A stretch of DNA of 20,983 nt from Oscillospiraceae bacterium (GCA_020025655.1 JAHHRR010000030.1:1-20983); one strand, 5' to 3'; positions 7,125 to 14,698 are shown, numbered from the stretch's first letter. The notes: generated by a model from the letters alone, not told the origin. Numbers and translations: made by a program.

Positions 7125-8717
7125 ATGTCAGAAACTAAAAAACAAATAGAAAGGCGCAGAACCTTTGCTATTATTTCTCACCCCGACGCAGGTAAGACAA
7201 CCCTTACCGAAAAACTGCTTTTATACGGCGGAGCTATACAGACAGCCGGTTCCGTTAAGGGAAAGGCTACTTCCCGTCATGCTGTATCCGACTGGATGGA
7301 GCTTGAAAAGCAGAGAGGTATTTCCATTACCTCATCTGTAATGCAGTTTGAGTACGAGGGCTTCTGCATAAATATTCTGGATACCCCCGGACATCAGGAC
7401 TTCTCCGAGGATACCTACCGTACCCTTATGGCTGCTGATAATGCAGTTATGGTTATCGACGCCGCAAAGGGTATTGAGCCTCAGACAAGAAAGCTCTTTA
7501 AGATATGCGCTATGCGCCATATCCCTATCTTTACCTTTATAAACAAACTGGACCGTGAAGCTCGCAGCCCCTATGACCTTATGGAGCAGCTGGAGACTGA
7601 ATTCGGCATCGGTACCTACCCAATGAACTGGCCCATAGGCTGCGGCCGTGAGTTTAAGGGCGTATATGACCGTGAAAAGAAGGAAATTCTTGCGTTCAAC
7701 GAGTTCCACAGAGGTCAGACCAAGATTAAGGCTATTGAGTGCAGCCTTGATGACACTGAACAGCTGGATGAGCTTATCGGCTCCCGCTTAAGAGAAACTC
7801 TTACCGATGATATTGAGCTTCTCGACGGTGCAGGCTATGAGTTCGACATTGATGAAGTAAGAAACGGCCGTCTGAGCCCTGTGTTCTTCGGTTCTGCTCT
7901 TAATAACTTCGGTGTTGAGCCTTTCCTTGAAAGCTTCCTGCAGATGACTATGCCTCCGCTGCCCAGAGTCTCCGGAGAAAAGACCATTGATCCCTTTGAT
8001 GAGCATTTCTCCGCCTTTGTATTTAAGATACAGGCTAACATGAATAAAGCCCACAGAGACAGAATTGCATTCATGCGTATCTGCTCCGGCAAGTTCCAGA
8101 GAGAAAAGGAATATTTCCATGTTCAGGGCGGTAAGGCGCTTCGCCTTGCTCAGCCTCAGCAGCTCATGGCATCGGACCGTGCTATAATTGACGAGGCATA
8201 TGCCGGAGATATTATAGGTGTGTTCGACCCCGGTATTTTCTCCATAGGTGACACTATCTGCGAAAAGGGACAGGATGTCTGCTTTGAGGGTATTCCTACC
8301 TTTGCTCCTGAACACTTTGCAGCGGTTGAGCGTATTGATACCATGAAGCGCAAGCAGTTTGAAAAGGGAATATCCCAGATTGCTCAGGAAGGTGCAATCC
8401 AGATATTCCATGAGCCTTACACCGGTGTTGAGGAAGTAATCGTCGGCGTTGTCGGTGTGCTTCAGTTTGAGGTTCTGGAGTACCGCCTTAAAAGCGAGTA
8501 CGGAGTTGATATCCGCCGCCGCTCCATGCCTTATGAGCAGGTGCGCTGGGTGGTAAATGAGGACATCAATATAAGAGACCTTAACCTTACCAGTGATACC
8601 AAGTGGGTTCAGGATTTCAAAGGCAACAATCTGCTTCTCTTTACGTCTGACTGGTGCATTAACTGGGCATTGCAGAAAAATGAAGGCCTTGAGCTGAGAG
8701 AATTTAACAAAGACTGA
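7125..8717 (+). CDS. prfC: Peptide chain release factor 3
   Basis: This 530-residue translational GTPase recycles release factors RF1/RF2 from the terminating ribosome and contributes to post-peptidyl-transfer quality control. The G motifs are complete and in order: SHPDAGKTT (18-26), RGISITSSV (64-72), DTPGHQDFSEDTYR (86-99) and NKLDRE (140-145). The SHPDAGKTTLTEKLLLYGG start, the SEDTYR extension and the length separate RF3 from EF-G. The ATG at 7125 is preceded by TTGGAG at a spacing of 8. The gene is followed after 35 bases by the cyclodeaminase-family gene with no terminator between, so the two are probably co-transcribed. Confidence 0.95.
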   Translation: MSETKKQIERRRTFAIISHPDAGKTTLTEKLLLYGGAIQTAGSVKGKATSRHAVSDWMELEKQRGISITSSVMQFEYEGFCINILDTPGHQDFSEDTYRTLMAADNAVMVIDAAKGIEPQTRKLFKICAMRHIPIFTFINKLDREARSPYDLMEQLETEFGIGTYPMNWPIGCGREFKGVYDREKKEILAFNEFHRGQTKIKAIECSLDDTEQLDELIGSRLRETLTDDIELLDGAGYEFDIDEVRNGRLSPVFFGSALNNFGVEPFLESFLQMTMPPLPRVSGEKTIDPFDEHFSAFVFKIQANMNKAHRDRIAFMRICSGKFQREKEYFHVQGGKALRLAQPQQLMASDRAIIDEAYAGDIIGVFDPGIFSIGDTICEKGQDVCFEGIPTFAPEHFAAVERIDTMKRKQFEKGISQIAQEGAIQIFHEPYTGVEEVIVGVVGVLQFEVLEYRLKSEYGVDIRRRSMPYEQVRWVVNEDINIRDLNLTSDTKWVQDFKGNNLLLFTSDWCINWALQKNEGLELREFNKD

Positions 8718-8752
8718 TTTTTTGATATAAAAATTTAAGGGAGGTTAAATTC

Positions 8753-9355
8753 ATGGCAGAAAAATTCATTATTGAAGTTTACCGTGAAAAGAAGGCTGAT
8801 GAGATTACCAGACTTATCGCCGACCCGGACTCTAAGCTTGAAACCGGCAGTGCAGCTGCTGCCAGCATGGCATTTGCTATGGCGTTTATATGCCGTGCAG
8901 TCGCTCTGTGCAAAAAGGCAGGTAAAAGCGGAGAGGACATTGACTACGTCGAGAGAAACGCTGAAAATCTCAGGACCTATATGGTTCATCTTATCGACGA
9001 AGATGTTAAATCACGTGGCCCACTGAGACAGGCAGTTAAGAAAGGCGTTGCATTTGAAATAGATGCCGCCCGTGAACCGGCTGTTTCTGTTTGCAGCGAG
9101 ATAGTCAATATGGTTGGCAACGGTTTTGAACTGGCACTTAAACTTGCAGAAGCCTGCAGTGATGACGCAAAGCCCTATCTTGAGCAGTATGCCTATACTG
9201 CTATGGGTGCCGCCAGAACTGCTGTCAGCTACATTATTGCCATGAGCTCCAAAAGCAGCGATGAAACTTTCCGTTATGTCTGCCGCAGAGAAAACGAACT
9301 TATGATGCAGCAGCATGAAGAGAAGTTTAACGCTCTTATGCAGAAACTTGCTTAA
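8753..9355 (+). CDS. Cyclodeaminase/cyclohydrolase (FTCD_C/FchA) family protein
   Basis: This 200-residue, mostly helical protein is the length of stand-alone FchA/formiminotetrahydrofolate cyclodeaminase domains. The segment LETGSAAAASMAFAMAF (28-44) resembles the family's GGGSAAA-type helix start, and the later helix with GFELALKLAEAC also fits. In the family, the enzyme converts formiminotetrahydrofolate to 5,10-methenyltetrahydrofolate or hydrolyses methenyltetrahydrofolate. Here the first glycines of the usual PGGGS motif are replaced (LETGS), so activity cannot be assumed. The start ATG has an excellent AAGGGAGGT site. It sits 35 bases after prfC and ends with a strong terminator. No folate or histidine-degradation gene is adjacent. 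The assignment is by pattern only. Confidence 0.5.
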   Translation: MAEKFIIEVYREKKADEITRLIADPDSKLETGSAAAASMAFAMAFICRAVALCKKAGKSGEDIDYVERNAENLRTYMVHLIDEDVKSRGPLRQAVKKGVAFEIDAAREPAVSVCSEIVNMVGNGFELALKLAEACSDDAKPYLEQYAYTAMGAARTAVSYIIAMSSKSSDETFRYVCRRENELMMQQHEEKFNALMQKLA

Positions 9356-9374
9356 TTTTATATAAAATATCACT

Positions 9375-9406
9375 AAAAGGAACAGCATTACTGCTGTTCC
9401 TTTTTT
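9375..9406 (+). terminator. Rho-independent terminator of the prfC unit
   Basis: AAAAGGAACAGCA (9375-9387) pairs with TGCTGTTCCTTTT (9392-9404) around TTAC: 13 perfect base pairs followed by a T-run. Confidence 0.92.
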
Positions 9407-9504
9407 GCGTGAAAAAGATCCGATTTGTTTCAACGGGAAGCGGTTAAGCTTGTCTCCAGCAGCCTGCGGTCCCGATGGAACAGGGGATTTTTGCGCCTTT
9501 TATG

Positions 9505-9533
9505 TTGATATTGAAAAATTTTTATTGTATAAT
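9505..9533 (+). promoter_or_regulatory. Near-consensus housekeeping promoter
   Basis: TTGATA (9505-9510), exactly 17 bases, then a perfect TATAAT (9528-9533). It drives the sirtuin-glycosyltransferase-tmk genes and is one of the two best promoters in the window. Confidence 0.85.
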
Positions 9534-9571
9534 AGATTGCTACATATTTATATTTGCCGGGAGATGAGCAA

Positions 9572-10288
9572 ATGGATGAAAATATCCTTCAGCTTAAAAA
9601 TTGGATCGCCGAAAGTGACAATGTAGTATTTTTCGGAGGCGCAGGTGTCAGTACAGAGAGCGGAATTCCCGATTTCAGAAGTGTTGACGGCCTGTATAAC
9701 CAGAAATGGAAGTATCCTCCGGAAACTATTTTGAGCCACAGCTTTTTCATCCGCAATCCTGAAGAATACTACCGCTTCCACAGAGAAAAACTTGTTATTG
9801 ACGGCGTTAAGCCTAACCGTGCTCATCTGCGTCTTGCAGAGCTTGAGGCCGAAGGCAAGCTTAAAGCCGTTATTACTCAGAATATTGACGGGCTTCATCA
9901 GGCCGCAGGCAGCAAAAAAGTTCTTGAGCTTCATGGCAGTATTCTGCGTGCATACTGCTCACGCTGCCATAAGCCTTATCCGCAGGAACTGATGAACCAC
10001 GGCACCGGAGTTCCTCACTGCGACTGCGGCGGCGTTATAAGACCTGATATTGTCTTATATGAAGAACCCTTGAATGATGCAATAATGCAGGAAGCAGTGC
10101 GCTGCATCAGAAATGCAGATGTTTTAATAATAGGCGGTACATCGCTTAATGTGTATCCCGCTGCGGGGCTTATCAATTATTACCGGGGCAATAAGCTTGC
10201 TCTTGTAAATCTAAGCTCCACCCCCTATGACAGCTATGCTGATCTTGTTATTCACGAAAAAATCGGTGAGGTGTTTGCCCGGATATGA
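9572..10288 (+). CDS. cobB: NAD-dependent protein deacylase, sirtuin (Sir2/CobB) family
   Basis: This 238-residue protein uses NAD+ to remove acyl groups from lysines, releasing nicotinamide and O-acyl-ADP-ribose. It shows the full signature: GGAGVSTESGIPDFRS (22-37), TQNIDGLHQAAG (102-113), the catalytic His in ELHGS (H121), a structural zinc site formed by C129, C132, C150 and C152, and GGTSLNVYPAAGL (188-200) in the NAD pocket. The start ATG 9572 is chosen because GGGAG at 9559-9563 has 8-base spacing; an upstream in-frame TTG at 9554 lies before that site. It is the first gene of a three-gene unit, and its TGA overlaps the ATG of the next gene. Acyl preference cannot be told from the sequence. 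Confidence 0.93.
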   Translation: MDENILQLKNWIAESDNVVFFGGAGVSTESGIPDFRSVDGLYNQKWKYPPETILSHSFFIRNPEEYYRFHREKLVIDGVKPNRAHLRLAELEAEGKLKAVITQNIDGLHQAAGSKKVLELHGSILRAYCSRCHKPYPQELMNHGTGVPHCDCGGVIRPDIVLYEEPLNDAIMQEAVRCIRNADVLIIGGTSLNVYPAAGLINYYRGNKLALVNLSSTPYDSYADLVIHEKIGEVFARI

Positions 10289-11007
10289 AATATACTGATG
10301 TTTTAGGAGTTTCCTTTTTTAACGGCACCATTGTAGAGGCTGTTGAACTGGCACTCAGAGCTGCAGAAGAGCACAGAAGTGCCTATGTAGTAGCTCCTGA
10401 TTCTGAGCTTATGATTGCGGCCAGAAAAGACAATCGCATTATGCGTGCCTTGAAGGGTGCGGAACTGTGCCTTCCCGAAGGCAACGGCATAATGTATTCA
10501 TCCGATATTTTAGGAAATCATATTAAGAATCGCATTTGCTGTATAGATTTTGCCGCAGCGCTGATGGCAAGAATGAGCGAAAAGAATATGAGCATTTTCA
10601 TTCTGGGTGATGATTCCGATATAGTGGAGGGTGCATCCATCAATATAAGCTCACGTTATCCCGGACTCAGACCTGTCGGAACAGATGACGGTTATTTTAA
10701 CATTGAACAGGATCTGATTGATGCCATAAACGAGGCAAAGCCAGATTTGCTCCTTGTGGGATACGGCTCTCCCAAACAGGAGAAATGGATGTACAGCAAT
10801 AAGGATCAGCTTGATGTAGGTCTGATGCTTGGTTTCGGCGATGAGCTGCCTGTTGCAGCCGGCTCTGTGGAGCGTGCCCCTAAACGCTGGAGAGATTCCG
10901 GCTTTGAGTGGTTCTACTGGATAACCAAGGACCCCAAAATTATCGGCAGAATGACAAAGCGCTCAAAGCTTGTCTTTACCGCCATGTGGCGCAGACTTTT
11001 CGGCTAA
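10285..11007 (+). CDS. WecG/TagA/CpsF-family (GT26) glycosyltransferase, divergent active site
   Basis: This is a 240-residue protein of the GT26 family, whose members add N-acetylmannosamine (TagA) or N-acetylmannosaminuronic acid (WecG) to lipid-linked GlcNAc in teichoic-acid or polysaccharide assembly at the membrane. The fold marks are clear: SAYVVAPDSELMIAA (32-46), LCLPEGNGIMYSS (61-73), RYPGLRPVGTDDGYF (124-138), DLLLVGYGSPKQEKW (154-168) and the basic tail beginning ERAPKRW (196-202), then GFEWFYW and several Arg/Lys. Three hallmark positions differ from the usual TPN and PDG motifs: A37 for Thr, D39 for Asn, and E65 for the Asp proposed as base in TagA. The usual GVGxxFD segment is GFGDELPV. 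The ATG overlaps the sirtuin TGA (ATGA), with GAGGTG 11 bases upstream. No lipid-carrier or teichoic-acid gene is adjacent. Confidence 0.82.
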   Translation: MKYTDVLGVSFFNGTIVEAVELALRAAEEHRSAYVVAPDSELMIAARKDNRIMRALKGAELCLPEGNGIMYSSDILGNHIKNRICCIDFAAALMARMSEKNMSIFILGDDSDIVEGASINISSRYPGLRPVGTDDGYFNIEQDLIDAINEAKPDLLLVGYGSPKQEKWMYSNKDQLDVGLMLGFGDELPVAAGSVERAPKRWRDSGFEWFYWITKDPKIIGRMTKRSKLVFTAMWRRLFG

Positions 11008-11031
11008 AATATTTAACATATGGAGATTGAA

Positions 11032-11703
11032 ATGTCCAAAGGTAAACTGATAGTATTAGAAGGCATAGACGGCAGCGGTAAATCTTCCCAGTACCGCCAC
11101 ATCTGTGCAAGAATGGAAAAAGATAAAATTGCCTATAATCATATAGTGTTTCCCAGATATGAAAAGGACAGCAGCGCTCTTATCCGAATGTATCTGAACG
11201 GTGCTTTCGGAGAAAAGCCTGATGATGTAAACGCTTATGCTGCCTCTACTTTCTACGCTGTGGACCGCTATGCTTCATATAAAGAGGACTGGGGCAGAAT
11301 ATACGAAAACGGTGGACTGATCATATCCGACCGTTACACAACCTCAAACGCAGTACATCAGGGTTCAAAGCTTTCAGATGATGAGCTGCCGAATTTCTTC
11401 TCATGGCTCACTGACCTTGAGTATAACAAAATGGGTCTGCCCAAGCCTGACCTTGTAATATATCTTGATGTTGATCTTGAAACCTCTCTCAGAAGAATGA
11501 GACAGAGAGAATCCAGAGGTTTAAGCACTGCCGATATTCACGAAAAGGATAATTCCTATCTTGAACGCTGCCTGCACACAGCTGACAAGGCAGCTGATTA
11601 TTACGGCTGGGTCAGGATTCCGTTTAAGAAAGACGGCATGGAACGTGAAATGATGGATAAGAACGACGAAATCTACCGCATCATTCTGGATTCCTTAAAA
11701 TAA
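11032..11703 (+). CDS. tmk: Thymidylate (dTMP) kinase
   Basis: This 223-residue P-loop kinase converts dTMP to dTDP for DNA synthesis. Motifs: VLEGIDGSGKSSQ (8-20, P-loop), the DR(Y/H)-type nucleotide-binding motif in SDRYTTSNAVHQ, LVIYLDVDLETSLRR leading to the lid, and RQRESRG in the lid region. The start ATG at 11032 is chosen over ATG 11020 because TGGAG (11021-11025) precedes 11032 at a spacing of 6 and overlaps the upstream ATG. It is the third gene after sirtuin and the GT26 gene and is convergent with the Cys-rich microprotein gene. No plus-strand terminator is obvious after it, though the weak hairpin at 11743-11764 could slow readthrough. Confidence 0.92.
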   Translation: MSKGKLIVLEGIDGSGKSSQYRHICARMEKDKIAYNHIVFPRYEKDSSALIRMYLNGAFGEKPDDVNAYAASTFYAVDRYASYKEDWGRIYENGGLIISDRYTTSNAVHQGSKLSDDELPNFFSWLTDLEYNKMGLPKPDLVIYLDVDLETSLRRMRQRESRGLSTADIHEKDNSYLERCLHTADKAADYYGWVRIPFKKDGMEREMMDKNDEIYRIILDSLK

Positions 11704-11736
11704 AAGGAACTGCCGGTACAGATTTACGTCGTAAAT

Positions 11737-11764
11737 AAAAAAGAGGGCCTCATATGAAGCCCTC
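11737..11764 (-). terminator. Terminator of the Cys-rich microprotein gene
   Basis: Read on the minus strand, GAGGGCTTCA pairs with TGAGGCCCTC (one G-U pair in RNA), followed by TTTTTT. On the plus strand the wobble becomes a C-A mismatch and no T-run follows, so the element is oriented for the minus-strand gene. Confidence 0.75.
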
Positions 11765-11779
11765 AGGTGATTTAACTGT

Positions 11780-11941
11780 TTAGCAGCAGCCGCAGTTATT
11801 GTCGCAGCCGCAGTTATTATTGCAGCCACAGTTGTTGCCACAGCCGTTTCCGAAGCCGCATCCGCCGCAGCAGAAGAGCAGAATGATGATGAGAAGAATC
11901 CAGATGCAGCTGTTGTTGCCATTGCAGGAATTACAATACAT
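11780..11941 (-). CDS. Cys/Gly/Asn-rich single-span membrane microprotein, function unknown
   Basis: This is a 53-residue peptide with 14 cysteines. Layout: a short CxxC start (MYCNSCNG, C3 and C6), a strongly hydrophobic segment IWILLIIILLF (13-23), then a Cys-Gly-Asn tail with three copies of the hexapeptide xNNCGC and a final Cys pair (C52, C53). The ATG at 11941 has AAGGGG seven bases upstream, and the gene has a properly oriented terminator, which together argue for a real gene. A GTG 21 bases further upstream gives only RRRGIS and lies before the ribosome binding site. It does not match a family I can name. Possible roles are metal binding, a sporulation-coat or membrane-associated peptide, or a ribosomally made peptide, none supported further here. 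It is flanked by convergent tmk and divergent mltG. Confidence 0.6.
   Translation of the reverse strand: MYCNSCNGNNSCIWILLIIILLFCCGGCGFGNGCGNNCGCNNNCGCDNNCGCC
11786..11839. repeat. Three tandem 18-bp repeats inside the microprotein gene
   Basis: Units begin at 11786, 11804 and 11822. The core reads GCAGCCGCAGTTATT on the plus strand and encodes xNNCGC on the minus strand. Differences are mostly in the last three bases of each unit. Confidence 0.8.
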
Positions 11942-12020
11942 AGATATACCCCTTCTCCGCACTTTAAATTTTCCTCGCCGCCATGTGCGGTTGGCGGACT
12001 TTGATTGGTGGTTGTGTACG

Positions 12021-12047
12021 GCCTGTTTTTCAGGCTCAACCTATAAT
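12021..12047 (+). promoter_or_regulatory. Possible mltG promoter with inverted repeat over the -35 region
   Basis: A perfect TATAAT (12042-12047) lies 68 bases before the mltG ATG, but no good -35 stands at 16-18 bases. In its place is the inverted repeat GCCTG-TTTTT-CAGGC (12021-12035). On the other strand this repeat would lie in the leader of the microprotein gene. The promoter assignment is tentative. Confidence 0.35.
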
Positions 12048-12114
12048 ATGCAATTCTGAGTTTATGTGACACTGAACGGGCAATAAAAACAGATAGCAGT
12101 TAAGGAGGTCATAT

Positions 12115-13461
12115 ATGGCTGAAGATATTGATAAAATTAACGAGGTGTTCCGAATGCAGGATGAAAATAACGTCCGGAAAAAGGACGGACATATAAAGCC
12201 GGGAGCTCTTGATGAATATAAGATGACCGGTTCCGGAGCTTCCAAAAGGAAAGCCCGCACAAAAGAAAAAAAGTCTGAGGACAAAAAGCCTCAGAACGAA
12301 CAGACGGGAAAAAAGAACAAATCCAAGGAAGATAATCACTTCCAGTCCAACAACTACCGTAAAACCGGATGTATGGGCGGAATTATGTACTTTGTGTTTA
12401 TCGTCTGTATAAGCGTTGTTATTGCCTGCCTGCTTTGGATGGCAGCCAGTGACTTTATGGCGTTGAATAAGCCGAAATTTGAGACAAAAGTTACTCTTCC
12501 GGCTGAGATATTTACTTCCGAGACAGTAGATACCTTTGACGAGGAAGGCAACAAGACCGGTACCAAGCGTATCAGCGTTGCAGATACCGAATATGTTACC
12601 AAGGCCCTTAAAGATGCCGGACTTATTGATTATGAATGGCTGTTCAACTTCTTCTGCGACATTTCCAACGCAGAGGTTAAGCTGAGCCCGGGCGAGTATG
12701 AGCTTAAATCAAGCTATGACTACCGTGCACTTATTCAGCATATGCGTGCCGGCTCTGATTCCGCTCTGACTGTTGATGTTACTATTCCCGAAGGCTTTAC
12801 CATGCACCAGATTTTCCAGCGTCTGGACGAAAAGGGCGTATGCAGCTATGATGAGCTGGTTGAAGCAGCTGCAAACTATAAGTATAATTATCCGTTCCTT
12901 GAGGGCAAGGAGCCCGGCTCTTCTCAGAGACTTGAAGGCTACCTGTTCCCTGAAACCTACCAGTTCTATATTGATATGCAGGGTTCAAGTGCAATCAATA
13001 AGTTCCTGGATGTTTTCTATATGAAGATAGATGCGGATATTCTTGCCCAGTGCAACAACATGGGCATGAGCCTTGATGATGTATTAAAGGTTGCATCCAT
13101 GATTGAAAAGGAAGCTGCAAATGACAATGAGCGTGCAATGATTGCTTCTGTTATTTACAACCGCCTTAACGCCAATATGCCTTTGGGTATAGATGCCACC
13201 ATACTCTATGAGTACCCCGACCATGAGGGCGCACCCACTGCAGAAATGCTTCAGAAAGACAGCCCCTACAACTCAAGAATGTATGCGGGTCTGCCGCCCA
13301 CACCTATTGCAAACCCCGGTCTTGCATCAATTAAGGCCGCACTTAACCCCGCAGAGTCGGATTACTATTACTATGCATTGGATACAGCCACCGGCGAACA
13401 TCGCTTCTTTACCAACGCAGGCGAGCACGAGGCATTTGTGGCTACACAGAACTATGAATAA
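12115..13461 (+). CDS. mltG: Endolytic murein transglycosylase MltG (YceG-like)
   Basis: This 448-residue membrane-anchored enzyme cleaves nascent glycan strands and so sets peptidoglycan chain length near the elongation machinery. Layout: a Lys/Glu-rich cytoplasmic tail (1-87), one membrane helix (about 88-112) and an extracytoplasmic YceG domain. Motifs are TIPEGFTMHQIFQRL (223-237), LEGYLFPETYQF (273-284), the catalytic-type Glu in ASMIEKEAA (E331), VIYNRLNANMPLGID (346-360) and LPPTPIANPGL (393-403). The start ATG has a perfect AAGGAGGT site. The stop overlaps the start of the U32 gene by 8 bases. The long charged cytoplasmic tail is typical of clostridial forms. Confidence 0.93.
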   Translation: MAEDIDKINEVFRMQDENNVRKKDGHIKPGALDEYKMTGSGASKRKARTKEKKSEDKKPQNEQTGKKNKSKEDNHFQSNNYRKTGCMGGIMYFVFIVCISVVIACLLWMAASDFMALNKPKFETKVTLPAEIFTSETVDTFDEEGNKTGTKRISVADTEYVTKALKDAGLIDYEWLFNFFCDISNAEVKLSPGEYELKSSYDYRALIQHMRAGSDSALTVDVTIPEGFTMHQIFQRLDEKGVCSYDELVEAAANYKYNYPFLEGKEPGSSQRLEGYLFPETYQFYIDMQGSSAINKFLDVFYMKIDADILAQCNNMGMSLDDVLKVASMIEKEAANDNERAMIASVIYNRLNANMPLGIDATILYEYPDHEGAPTAEMLQKDSPYNSRMYAGLPPTPIANPGLASIKAALNPAESDYYYYALDTATGEHRFFTNAGEHEAFVATQNYE

Positions 13462-14656
13462 TAAATTTGAATTACTTTCTCCTGCGGGGGATCTGGAGCG
13501 CCTTAAAATGGCGCTCCATTACGGCGCAGATGCTGTCTACCTTGCTGGTCAGCATTTCGGCATGAGAGCATCTGCCGTTAACTTTACAAATGAAGATTTG
13601 AGAACCGGCGTCCAGCTTGCACACTCTAAGGGTGCAAAGGTCTATGTAACCTGCAACACTCTGCCCCGTGAGGACGAGCTTAAAGCTCTCCCTGAATATA
13701 TGGAATTTTTGCAGGATGCAGGAGTGGATGCAATGATTATTGCTGACATCGGTGTAATGCAGCTTGCAAAGAAATATGCTCCGAAGGTTGCCCGTCATGT
13801 AAGTACCCAGTTCGGTGTAATAAATTCCGCCGCTGCAAATGCCCTGTATGATCTGGGTGCAGATACTGTTGTGCTTGCAAGAGAAACACCAATGGAGGAC
13901 ATAATTAAAATCAGGGAGAATACTCCCAAAGAGCTTCGACTTGAGGCTTTTGTCCACGGTGCAATGTGTGTTTCCTTCTCCGGACGCTGCCTGCTTTCAA
14001 ACTACATGACAGGCCGTGACGCCAACAGAGGGCAGTGCGCTCAGCCCTGCCGATGGAAATATCATCTGGTAGAGGAAAAACGTCCCGGTGAATATTTCGA
14101 GATAACAGAGGACAAGGGTACATATATCCTGAATTCAAGGGATATGAGAATGATAGAGCATATTCCCGAGCTTATGGATGCAGGTATTTGCAGCTTTAAA
14201 ATTGAGGGCCGGATGAAATCTGCCTACTATACAGCTGTTGTAACCAACGCCTACCGTCATGCAATTGATGCTGCGATAAGAGGGGAGAGCCTCGATAAGC
14301 TCTGGATAGATGAAACCGAAAAGCTCAGTCATCGTCCCTACTGCACCGGCTTTTATTTCGGAGAGCCGGGCCAGCACTATGCAGAGGCAAGCTATTTCCA
14401 GACAGCAGATGTGGTTGCAATCGTGGAAAGCTGTGACGAAAAAGGCTGTGCAGTGTGCAGTCAGAGAAACAAATTCCTGTCCGGCGATACGCTCGAACTG
14501 CTTTTGACCGACGGTGCTCCTGTTTCCTTTACCGCCGAAAACATGGAAAACATGGACGGTAAACCGATAGAGGATACAAGACACGCCATGATGAAGTTCA
14601 AAGTTAAGCTTCCATGCTATGCTCCAGAGGGAACTATTATAAGAAAATGCCGTTAA
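13454..14656 (+). CDS. U32-family protein, probable tRNA 5-hydroxyuridine synthesis protein TrhP
   Basis: This 400-residue protein has long been annotated as peptidase U32. Relatives in Escherichia coli (YegQ) and Bacillus (TrhP1/TrhP2) make 5-hydroxyuridine at tRNA position 34. The U32 signature is present (EAFVHGAMCVSFSGRCLLS, 164-182). Four Cys in the core (C172, C179, C195, C199) have the spacing used for iron-sulfur binding in U32 proteins. FKIEGRMKSAYY (248-259) and a C-terminal domain make it the long YrrO/TrhP2-like form. The ATG 13454 lies inside the mltG stop region with no ribosome binding site at normal distance, which implies translational coupling. In Bacillus, mltG is followed by trmR (yrrM), trhP1 and trhP2; here trmR and the shorter U32 gene are missing. 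An alternative is another U32 clade with a different RNA or ubiquinone-like target. Confidence 0.78.
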   Translation: MNNKFELLSPAGDLERLKMALHYGADAVYLAGQHFGMRASAVNFTNEDLRTGVQLAHSKGAKVYVTCNTLPREDELKALPEYMEFLQDAGVDAMIIADIGVMQLAKKYAPKVARHVSTQFGVINSAAANALYDLGADTVVLARETPMEDIIKIRENTPKELRLEAFVHGAMCVSFSGRCLLSNYMTGRDANRGQCAQPCRWKYHLVEEKRPGEYFEITEDKGTYILNSRDMRMIEHIPELMDAGICSFKIEGRMKSAYYTAVVTNAYRHAIDAAIRGESLDKLWIDETEKLSHRPYCTGFYFGEPGQHYAEASYFQTADVVAIVESCDEKGCAVCSQRNKFLSGDTLELLLTDGAPVSFTAENMENMDGKPIEDTRHAMMKFKVKLPCYAPEGTIIRKCR

Positions 14657-14670
14657 TTAAGGTTTTACCC

Positions 14671-14698
14671 TTGACAAATGGTATGTATATGATAAAAT
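14671..14698 (+). promoter_or_regulatory. Strong promoter for the alaS T-box transcript
   Basis: Perfect TTGACA (14671-14676), 16 bases, TAAAAT (14693-14698) with an extended -10 TG at 14690-14691. It starts 14 bases after the U32 stop codon, with no terminator between. Confidence 0.8.

Noticed and set aside
7788..8411. 207-codon minus-strand open frame
   Set aside because: It lies wholly antisense to prfC, with no ribosome binding site or domain.
9405..9626. 73-codon open frame spanning the sirtuin promoter
   Set aside because: It contains the consensus promoter and the sirtuin ribosome binding site, and the peptide has no family features. The bases at 9407-9504 otherwise show nothing I can support.
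11786..11839. CRISPR-like short repeats
   Set aside because: The repeats are directly adjacent, 18 bases long, without spacers, and are explained by the coding repeats of the microprotein.
13193..13453. N-terminal extension of the U32 gene inside mltG
   Set aside because: It is out of frame with mltG coding. Family proteins begin at FELLSPAGD, which directly follows the ATG at 13454.
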